Source: Bacteroidota bacterium
GTDB taxonomy: Bacteria; Bacteroidota; Bacteroidia; CAILMK01
NCBI GenBank assembly: GCA_013287095.1
Contig: JABDEJ010000001.1
Coordinates: 1 to 50,510 of the forward strand
Length of the DNA: 50,510 nucleotides
Direction of reading: 5' to 3'
Each line of letters begins with the position of its first letter. Within the stretch, counting starts at the first letter, position 1. Both the position numbers and the translations under genes were made by a program. Shown here one piece after another: positions 10,124 to 22,100 of this stretch. Under the pieces are notes generated by a model. It had not been told where the DNA came from. It searched no databases and saw nothing but the letters and a program-made list of their open reading frames with translations.

Positions 10124-13100
10124 ATGTTCCGAAAGTTGATAAGACTTATAGCTCTGGTTACGTCGATGTTGCTGCCCTTGCATGGATTTTCGCAGGGCAT
10201 ATCTACCTTTTCAAGTGTTAATCCTGCCAATCTCGTGGTTTGTGGTTCCGCTCAGACCTTTACATTTAAAATATCCAATTCTTCACTTTCAGATTCCATT
10301 AAAAATGGAAAGGCAACAGTAAGACTTCCCATAGGTTTTCAATACGTTTCAGGGTCAGTATCTTCCACACCATCGGGGGTAAAGGAATCAAATATTTCGA
10401 ACCTGAACCAAGTTGTTTTTTCTATTCCATTGGTTACACCTAAAGACAGCGTTAAATTCAGCATTAGTGTATCGGTAAATTGCAGTGTTATTTCATATAT
10501 AAATGGCGGAGGCTCTTTAAGGAATTTTATCTCTTTAAGCTATAATGGTACAGCTATTGATTCTGGCTACACAAGTTATTTCAGTGTTGGCATTCCTTCC
10601 CTGTCAGTCAGTCAGTTCACCAACCAGTCATATTCAGGAAATGTTGGCGATACCTTTTCCAGGCAAATAACTATAACCAACACCGCCGCTGCTCCCTTAA
10701 GTAGTTTTACAGTTTATATCATTAAAGGCAACGGCCTTGTTCTTAAATCCATCGGAACTAAAACTTATTCAACGTCACATGATACCATATTTGTGACCTA
10801 TAACAGCACAGATTTTAAAAACACTGGCAACAAAGACGGAAATCTCGATCAGGGCGAAAAAATAGTACTTACGGAGACTGACAGCGTGATATCATGTAAT
10901 GGCGTTGGCAACAGTTATATAGCTGGATGGGGATGTAATAATACCATTTGCCAGAAATATACCACCACGAGCAATGTCGTTATAAGTTCTAATGCGCCAA
11001 ACCTGGGTGTTAGCGTGAGCTCATCCCAAAATGACTGTTATGTCATAACATCACCCAATTTACAAAGTGTCACCATTACAAACAGCGGATCAGGATCTGC
11101 CGCCAACGTACTGGTTGATATTATGCAGTCTGCTACCATCGGCACCGGTTATGACAATGGTTTCTACACTAAAATTGATGTTTCGAGTATAAAAATACAA
11201 TATGGAACGGGCCCTTTCAGTACCGTAATACCCGATTCGACATTTGCCAACTATGCTTATTCTTGTTTAGGAGCTAATCCCAAAGGCCGTTTCTGGATCA
11301 AGGTCCCCATAATAAAAGCTGGCGGAAAGATCACCATTGAATGGAATGTATACAGTTGCTGTATCACTCAGGGGTATTTAAACTCATGGGGATATGTTGT
11401 GAGTTACACGGATCAATGTGGATCAACTAATTATTCTACCAGTGGCATGGGGCATAGTTACAATTCCAACTATCAGTTATATGGAACACCTGTTGTGAAT
11501 ACAAACAGTCTGATAGCAGGTGACACAGTGAGTGTATATCTTGAAGACAATACCACATATTCAATACTTCTTCCGGGTACTGGCAGCCCATACCTGCAAT
11601 ACCAGTTTTTTATTTACAGTGGTATTAAGCTAGTTACGAGTTCCATATACCTGACCGATGCGACAGGATCAATAACCTGGAAGCCGGATTCCATTAAATT
11701 AGTAGGGGGCATTTACCATGTCACATTTGCAATGCCACCTCCTTCCGGATTTAGTTTTTACAATTCAAGGTTAGTCATGGGACTTATTGGCGATACAAGT
11801 ACCATATCATGCAATGACACTGCAGATATGTCTTATAATATCTATTATGAGCCCAATCCGGCCTGTGGTTGCAAACCTTTGCTGGCAAGCGGAATAATAC
11901 CCTTCAAGATCAACTGCCCAAACCCTGATAATGTAGGCCTGAACAATGCCAAATTTAGCTTTCTCAGAACTTCGTATGGATTGCCCGACAACAATGATGA
12001 CGGTTTTCCTGATCCCACAGGCAGTCTTAACTTTTCTAAAATAAGGCTTGACAGGGCTATGTATGGCGACACTATCACGGCAAGCCTATCTGGTAAAGTA
12101 CTTTCTGATGCCAAATATCCTTCCTGGAGATATGCCTTTGCGGATATGAAATTCACAACTGATTATCTTACCCAGCTTGATATAAAACTTATTATAAAAG
12201 ACAGCACAAATAAAAAAACATATACCATTACCAATGTACCATATACAAAGTCGGGTGCCAATTATTTTTACTATTACGGTACCGATACTTTGCAATGGGT
12301 AGGCTCAAGCGTACCTTCAAACTATGTATATAAGGAAGGTGATTCAGTTTACATCACAATACGTTATAAAATAACCAAAAACACCCAGGATGTAAACTAT
12401 ATCACACTAAATGATGATTTTTATTTCAGCACGGTTTCCAATCCAACTACCTCTTTTCAACACTACAGCATCAACAAAACCCCCGCATATTACTACGCCG
12501 TAGGTTATTTTTTTGAAGCCTGCTGCTCAGATGATGATAATGCCTATGGCTGTTCGGGTGCTGCATTTTCCGAAAATTACTATTTAAGCATCGGCAATTG
12601 CTGCACAAATTTTTATGGAGGGGATATTTTTCCATACGAATATCGCTATTGGGCATCATTTACAAAAATGAAAGTCGTAATTCCAGACAATTTCAAATAT
12701 GAATCTGCTACCCTTTACTATTATCCAACGCAGGGGCAAGGGAAATACGGGGTTTATTATGGATATCCGATTGCCTCTGCTATTTCGGGCGATACGGTAT
12801 TTTTCGACTTTCATAGCTTCTATAATCCTGTTTCAGGATTTTTCCAGCTTTCTGATGATGGATTCGCAGCTACACTTATTGTCTATTGCCAACCCACAAG
12901 TAATGCCGTGTCGACAAGCAGTATCCCTGTAAAATATTATGGATATTTTGACCAAAGCGCTTTCCTGGGCGGGGGTCTCAGTCCTGCTTATACTGATGTG
13001 GATTATGTCAATTATGCCGCACCATCCATTACTTTGCAACCCGCCTTACCAACAGTTTCAACCCAAAGTGATACTGCAAGTTGGACGCTATACATTACAA

Positions 13101-16100
13101 ATAAATCCACTTCCAGCAGTGTGAATAAACCCTGGCTTGCCTTCCAGAATGCCAGTGGAAAACTGATAGTAGATACGGTTTTAAATGGTTCAACTCTCGT
13201 TCTGGATTCAAACGGGATATACCACCTTCCCGCTCTTGGTGCGGGAAAAACTTTTACCGAAAAGATAAAAGCAGTCATAAAAAATTGCGTCAAGGATAGT
13301 ATCAAGGTCATTTTTGGGTGGGATTGTAGCAATTTCCCTGACAGCCTTGCTGCTGTTAAATATCAAACCCAGAATTTTTATTTATACGCGAATCCTCTGT
13401 TGTCCGGACTCCAGGTAAAATCCGTTAATCCGCCTGATAGCTTGTATTTATGTGATACCGCAACGTACTCCATTTTCGTGTCGAATACGCAGTCAGGATT
13501 TGCGACCGATGCAAATCTTGAAATTAACCTGCCTCCCGGGGCACAACTGGTGAAAGGCAGTTCTAAATTAAGGTATCCTATGAAAGGGACTTTGAAACCA
13601 GTTTCTGAACCAGATTCTTTAAACCCATATTTGTTCGTTTATAAATCTGCAAACCTCAGTTCATATTTGAAAACGAATGGGCTGGCGGGGAATTATGATA
13701 CAACCAAAAATGAATATCAGATCCAGTTTAAAGCTGTAACTAACTGTGCTTATATCTCCGGTAGTAACTTGTCTTATACTGCTCTTGGATATGATGCTTG
13801 CGGCAATGTGGCAAGCATTGCAGGATTACAGGAACAACCGCTCAGTATCATTGGCGCCAGGTCACCTTATAGCGGCGTATTGTCAATCGGCGGACAAACT
13901 TCACTTTCAGGATGTGGGGGCGTTTCAACTATAAAATTAAAGTTTATTAATAATGGGCCGGTTGCGACTGATACATCGGATTATATGTTCATTGATTTCC
14001 CGAACGGGGTAAATTACATGTCGGAATCAATAAAGCCTGTACATAATAGCCCGTCTGACAGCAATCTAATTATAGAAGCTTTAGGAACTTCAATGCGGTA
14101 TTCATGGAAAATTCCTGCCGGTATTAAAAGCGGTGATTCAATCGTTTATTCCATTAGCTATGCATCAAACGGCATCCTAAACTGTGAAACATTTCCGGTA
14201 ATACTTCAATCAGCCACAACGCTGTCGTTGTCGTGTATTACTAAACATACTTTATGTAATTTAAAGGTATTGACAGGGTTAGCTTCAAAAAATTTCACTC
14301 TTGCCAAACCATCTATCGGCATTTCAGGTTTTTTAGCAACGTCTATACCTAATCCTCCGACCTCAGAGAAATTAACAATTAAAGCAACCCTGACAAATTC
14401 AGGGGACACACTTAAAGCCAACAGCAGGTCCGTTTTAAAGTTTTATTATGACGCCGATGGGAATAAAACCTATTCTTCAGGCGATATACTTATCGGAACT
14501 GATACGATAAATGCTTTAATAAAGCCTAATGCCACTTACTTAGAAAATAAAACTTTAATTGTACCGTCAGGCAAGGCCTGCGGCATCATTGCATTTTGGG
14601 ATACAGCAAAACTAAACTGCGCATGCGCCCCAGCAGAAGCATTTTATGGGCCGGTTCCATTTCAAAATGCAGGGAATGATACATTTTTATGTTCAGGAAG
14701 TATTGCAAAACTGGGTGCTGACAGTATAAGTGGATACTCATATACATGGTCTCCAGCATCAGGACTAACCAATTCCAGATCAGCGAAAACAACGGTTACG
14801 GTCACAAACCCGGGTTTAACATTGTTAGCAAATAAATATGTTTTAACAACCAACAGAATTGGATGCACAACATCTGATTCGGTTCTGGTTAATATTGATC
14901 CGGCACTGAAAATATCAGCAGGATCTCCAAAAACTATTTGCATGGGGACAAGCATATCTATTGGCAGTTCTACCGCAGCTTCAGGAGGTTCAGGAACTTA
15001 TACTTATAATTGGTCCCCTGTTATAGGATTAAGCAGTTCAATTGTTGCCAATCCATTCGCAAACCCAAACTCCACAATCTTGTACAAACTTCTTGTTACT
15101 GATACCAAAGGCTGCTCAGGGAAGGATTCAGTAACAATTACCGTTTTACCTGTTCCAATCGTAAAGGCGGGACCGGATGTTTCCATATGTGCAGGCGATT
15201 CAGTTCAAATCGGCGGCTCACCTTCAGCCAGTGGCTCACCCGGCCCCTATTCCTATGCCTGGAAACCAAGTACCGGGATGAACAAATCAAACGTAGCAAA
15301 TCCAAAGACAAGTCCTTCTGCAACGACTGTTTATGTGCTATTTGCAACAGATGTGAATAGTTGTCATAACTCCGACACCGTTAATGTTGTTGTAAATCCG
15401 CTTCCCAAACTTAATGCAGGTGCCAATAGTACAATATGCCATGGGGACAGCGCTATTCTGGGAGGCTCACCTACGGCTACCGGATCAAAAGGACCCTATA
15501 AATACCGTTGGACACCGTCATCCGGATTAAGTGATTCACTGGCAGCAAATCCAAGATCAGCCCCATCATCTAATACAAATTATACACTCAAAGTAATAGA
15601 TAGCAATGGATGTGTGAACACGGCCATGGTTTCCATCAGCCTCAATCCAAAACTTAATGTTTCAGCCGGGCCTGGTTTCCGAATATGCCCTGGAAGTAAA
15701 GCAATCCTTGGCGGATCTCCCACCGTCAGCGGGGGCAAGCCAGCTTATCAATATTCCTGGTCCCCATCAATAAACCTGAACAGTACTTCAACATCAAATC
15801 CTACAGCAAATCCGGTTATGCCTACAGCGTATACCTTGGTGGTTACAGATGCTAATAACTGTCAAGCTTCGGGTATTGAGAAAGTATTTGTAGATACCAC
15901 TCCTCCCGCCTCAGATACCATCATTGACGTTACAACAAATAGCTGGGGGCAGATACAGGTCAATTTCAAACAGGATGATTCGGCTGATACAAAGTCTTTC
16001 AATATTTACCGTGGAGATAGTTCAGGAAGCAACTTTACACTTATTGGTAAAGTAGCATATGTGAAAGGTAAAACATCTTACCTGTTTGAGGATAATAGTG

Positions 16101-19100
16101 TTAAGGCAAGTCGTACCCGTTATCTTTATAAAATCAGCGTGTCCGATACCTGCGGTAATGTCAACAGCTATTCTCCAGTGCATAGTCCGGTTTTGCTTAA
16201 AGGCTTTCCCTCAGATTATGGCGCGCATTTGTACTGGTCAAAATATATTGGGTTTAATGTAAAAAATTATACCGTTCAACTTTTAAAATCCGGTGCGTGG
16301 ACAAATTTATCAGGGCTTTTGCCTTCAAACGACACCACTTATGATGACACTCTTATTCCTTGTAATACTGTACGCTATTATAGAATTAAAATGACAGAAA
16401 ATGGAGGAACCAATGCCATTTCTTATTCAGATTCAATGCCGCTTATACCATTTGATACAATTCGCCCCTTGCCGCCTGCAATAATATTTATTACGGTTCC
16501 CTCAAATGGAAAAGTACAGGTAAACTGGACGAAAAGTTCTTCGAATGATGTTGAAAACTATACCATCTACCGGGAAAGCGGAGGTGTATTTAAAGCTCTT
16601 GATAGTGTCGGGAATGTGAATACTTACACAGATAATACTGCCAATACGTTAATATCCAATTGCTATGAAGTGGTTGCGGTGGATAGTTGCGCAAGGAACA
16701 GAAGCAGGATTTCGACACCTCATTGTACTGTATCGCTACAGGTTAGCAATAATGGATGCGAACCCGCCAATTACCTGACGTGGAATGCCTATTCAGGGTG
16801 GACGGGTATTTCAAAGTACGAAATTTATCGGTCCATAAACGGTGGATCACAAGTCCTTTTAGCAACTACAAGTTCTGCTACCACATACAAGGATACAGGG
16901 CTGAACTTCCATAACAATTATTGCTATGTAATAAAAGCTTATCAGAATGATGGTGCAAATATTTCCTTCTCAAATACTTTCTGCAAATCGGTCTATTTTA
17001 TTGATACGCCCCAGGTTGTCGTAGTCACGAAATTGAACAGTTCACCTACGGCTGGAGAAGTGAAAGTACAATGGATAAGCCAGAAAAGTATTCCACACCT
17101 GGCCTTTTACAGGCTTTATTATTCATACAATAAAGCGCCATATAAATTACTTAAAGACAGCATTCCTATAGCCCAGGATACTTTTATTCATACTGGTTTG
17201 AATACGAAGGTAGGCGATCATTATTATTACCTGCAGACAATGGATAGTTGCGGTATTCTGTCAGAGATTTCGGCAATTAATAAAACCATGGATTTTACTT
17301 TCCACGTCGGGCAACTCACGCATCAATTAAACTGGACACCATATCTCGGCTGGCCTGTGAAATATTATATTGTTCAACACGCCATAAACCGAAATCCTTT
17401 GGTGGATGAAGACACTTTACCCGGGACTGACACTTCCCTCCATAAATTCCCGGCACCCTGCAATACCCGGATTGTATATAGGGTTAAGGCTGTAAGTTAC
17501 AAAGGTGCTGTGAGTTATTCCGATAGTATGGGCGGGCAGGCAATAGATTCCATTCCTACAAATGCACCGACCCTTGAAAATGTTTCTTATTTATCGGGAA
17601 ATTTGGTCAGGCTGGATTTCCTGGGTTCAGATTCGTTGGATACTTATGGATATGTGATAAAAAGGTCCGAAAATGGGGCACTTTTTGTCACTGCCGGCTT
17701 TGTTTATTATAAATCGCCTCATGCTCCTGCAGTTTTTGTGGATACAGTAGCGAAACAGACACCATTAAGTTACCAGATAATAGCTGAAGACAGTTGTCTT
17801 AATCTTACCAATTCACAGATATTTAAAACAATTTATCTTAAGGGTTTACCGGAAAACCTATCTGACTCTCTGAAATGGACCAACTTTGTCGGCTATGGCA
17901 TTAACAAATATGAGGTAATGATCTATAAGAATAGTGCCTGGCAGAACCTGGTCAACACAATAAAAGACACGACTCTGTTCCAGGATTCTTTATCATGCGA
18001 TATACCACGATATTACAAAATAGAGGGCTTTGGCAATGCAGGCTATAATACTTTCTCAGATTCAGTGTCTGTGATCCCATTTGATACCATCCGTCCTGCC
18101 AGTCCTGTAATTAATTATGTAACCGTTCTCAGCCCAACCTCAGTCAGCCTGAGCTGGCAATTCAGCGCAAGTAATAAAGTAAAGAATTATGAAATTGACT
18201 ATAAGGCATCTTCAAGCAGTACCTGGAGGGTTTTCAAAACGGTAGCCAAATTAAATTCCATTATTGTAACGGGTTTAAAAACTCATGATACGGCTTATGA
18301 TTTTCGGGTGGTAGCTATTGATACCTGTGCCGGGAACCGATCATTGAGTGGGGATTTCCACCAAACCGTCCTGTTAAAAGGAACACCAGGCAACCTAGTT
18401 AGTCTTTTATCCTGGAGTCCGTACCAGGGATTTAATGCAAACCGATACGTTATTTTTAAATGGGTCAATAATAAATGGACACGCTATGATTCTGTGAGCG
18501 GTGCAACTACATTCTTTAATGATTCTACTATTATTTGCCATGGAATTTACAATTATAAAATATTGGCATACAGCAACAACAGTGGTTTTACAAGCTATTC
18601 AGATTCTATTTCCGTTCAGCCGATTGACACAAATACACCGCCAACACCATCAATACAGTATGCATCTGTTGTAAGTAACATTAGCATTGCTATATCGTGG
18701 AATAAAAGTGTCCTGGGAGTTAAACAGTATAATTTATGGTATAAATCGGCTCATGGTCCATGGATCAATTATGCACCTTTCTTTAATACCTACTCTGTTA
18801 CCATGACCAATCTCGACACAAGGGATTCGATTTATTCTTTCAGGATCAATGTGATAGACAGTTGTTCTTCCAGATCGGGCCTATTCAGCTCTGTTCACAC
18901 CGTAATGAGTATTGGAGGAACCAAGGGTAACCTGAGCAATACCATTACATGGACACCATATACAGGTTTTGCGATCCGGAAGTATTTTATTTATACCTGG
19001 AATAATGGTTGGCATCTGATTGACAGTGTGAGCAATACTACTACAAAGTACGTACACCAGCCCATACCATGCAATACCCCGGTCAACTATAAGATTGGTG

Positions 19101-22100
19101 CCATTGATATTACAGGAAAGTATATTTCCATGTCTGACAGTATTCAGCTTATTCCATTTGATACTATAAAACCGGGGCCAGCAATATTGTATTCGGCTAC
19201 GGTTTTGACTAACAACTCTGTCCAGGTAAACTGGCACTTGGATTTATCAACCAGGGACAAAACCTTTGAAATATGGCGCAGCGTAAACAATGCCAAAGCG
19301 GTAAAAATAGGAACTGTTATTTTAGATAGCATATTTGTTGACAACAATGTAAATCCAAAAACGAACAAAAACGCTTATTATATAATTGCAATTGACTCTT
19401 GCAGCAATCTAAACCGATCAGTCCCTTCCGTTACGGATACGCTTATGCGCATTTCATATAAAACGGGAGGTTGCAAAGCTTATATAAGTATTACATGGAC
19501 ACCCTATTATAGCCTTCTTGGAGGTACTGATTCATTCAGAATATATAAGTCTGAAAGCAATAGTTCCTATTCTTATTTAGCCACAGTTCCTGGCTATCAG
19601 TTACAATACACGGATTCTCTTGTAGATGCTGTCAATCATTTTGGTTATAAGGTTCAGGCTTTTAATCATTCTCAACCCTATTACAGTTTTACCGATTCCA
19701 TTGGAACCACTCCCTGGATTTACCCTCGTGCAAAGGCTCCGGATCTGATTTATAATACCATCGTAAAAACCAGCCCAACAAAAGGAATCATCCATCTCAA
19801 ATGGAGCACGTATCCTTTTGCAACAGATACTTTTGCAAGGGGATATGACCTGTATGGTGCTAATTCTTTGAATGGCCCATTCAGACTTTTGTATCATGCT
19901 GCCGACAAATCAGCAACAGATTTTACAGTTAATAACCTCAACACATCTGACAGTTTGAATTATTTTTATCTAAAGGTTTATAATTCATGCGGTTTAGATG
20001 GTACTTCAAGCATTGTTAATTCCCCTATAAAACTCAGCCTGCAAAATAAAAACCTGGAGGTAGATCTTTCGTGGAAAGCTTATCAGACCAGTGATTCTAT
20101 AAAAGCCTATAAAATTTACCGTTCAGTTGATCACTCCTATTTTACACTCTATCAGGTAATAGGAAGTAGTCAACTTTCATTCAGGGATACAAACGTATTC
20201 TGCGGGCACCTGTATTATTACAGAATTTCGGCCCTTACAAATAACAATTCCCTTCCAGAGTCATTTTCAGATTCTGCCGGGATAATATCTTTTGATACCA
20301 TTAAACCTGCTGCACCAAAAATTGACCAGGTAAGTACCAATGCAACAGGACAAAGCAATGGTTCAGTCCTGATTAAATTTAATGGAAACCAAAAAGCCAG
20401 CAGGGCTGGGTATATTATATATTATTCCACTGACGGTATTCAATATTTCCCGGGAGATAGCTTCAGGGACTTAAAATCAGATTCCCTAATATGGCAGCAA
20501 TCAGGCCTGAATACGGCAGGCAAGCCATATAGTTTCTATTTAACGGCATTTGACTCATGTGGAAATGCGTCTTCAAGTTCTGATACACAAGCCGTTGTTT
20601 ATATTAATGCAATTGCCAAAGATCATCGTGACTCGCTCCACTGGACATCATATGTGGGTTGGAACAACCTGCATTATATCCTTGAAAGAAAAACAGCCGG
20701 AACAACCTGGATGACAATTGCATATCCCGATTCATCTCAGAATAATTTTGTTGATCATTTCACCAAATGCGATACCTTTTATATTTACAGGATTATTACT
20801 GTAAATAATGGTAACAATCTTACCAGTTTGTCTAACGAAGCAGGAACCACCGCTTTTGATACATCTGCACCAATTCCCCCGCAGATAAGCTATGTAAGCG
20901 TAGTGATTACCAGCAAAAAACATGGCCGGATAGATATCAATTGGGCCAGGTCAAAATCAATAGATGTAGCCTTTTATAATCTTTATCGTCAAGCAGATCT
21001 AACCAGTCCATGGGTGGCAATTGCCACAAGACTTACAGATACCATGTATGTTGACAGTATCCTGGATACCTACCGCAACTCCTATAGCTATAGGGTTGAA
21101 GCGGCTGATAGTTGCAGTTCTCCAAATACAAGCAGATCAAAAGTTAACACAAGCATTTCGCTTACTACCCAACCTGGTGACCAGAAAATCATTTTGAACT
21201 GGAATGCTTATACAGGCTGGCAGCCTGCTGGTTATATCGTCATCAGGAATGGGGTTCCTATCGGCAGGGTAGGGGGAGCAATTACATCTTTTACCGATTC
21301 AACAGTTATGTGCCCTGACACGTATTTCTATATCATAACCGCCATAAATCCATACGATACAAATCTTTATGCCGTTTCCTCAATTGATTCTGCGAAACCT
21401 TATGATAACATCGCGCCACAAACGCCCTATCTTATCAGGGCTACTGTTACTCAGCCAAATAACACCGTTAATCTCCAGTGGACAAAATCACGTGATTTTG
21501 ATGTGAAAGGATACAGGATTATGCGGCAGGAACCGCAGATGAATTATTTTGCATTGATTGATTCTATACTGGATCCAAATGATACCGTATATACTGATAT
21601 TGTGAATAGTATAAGCGATTCATTATGCTATAAAGTTGAAGCATTTGACCATTGCGGCAATTCAAGCATATTGAGCAATCCCGGTTGCATTATTATTGTG
21701 CAGGGACAATCAAAATCCCTAGCTAATGTGTTGAAATGGAATCCATATCAACAATGGCCGGGAGGCGTATCTTATTACAATCTTTACCGGAAAATAAATG
21801 ATAGCGTCGGCTATGAACTTTTATACCAGTTTTCTAACCCTGAATTTATTTATTCAGACACAGGTTTTATAGCTGATGGAAAGGACTATTGTTACAGGAT
21901 AGAAGCTATAGAAAACGGTGGTTTCCAGAGTAATTCATGGAGTACCGAATTATGTCTGGTGCAGCAACCTTTGGTCTGGATACCTGATGCTTTTTCGCCT
22001 GATATAACTATAGGGATCAATGATCTTTTCGGCCCGAAAGGTTTGTTTATTGCCAGGTATGAAATGGATGTTTACAACCGCTGGGGATCAAGGGTTTATT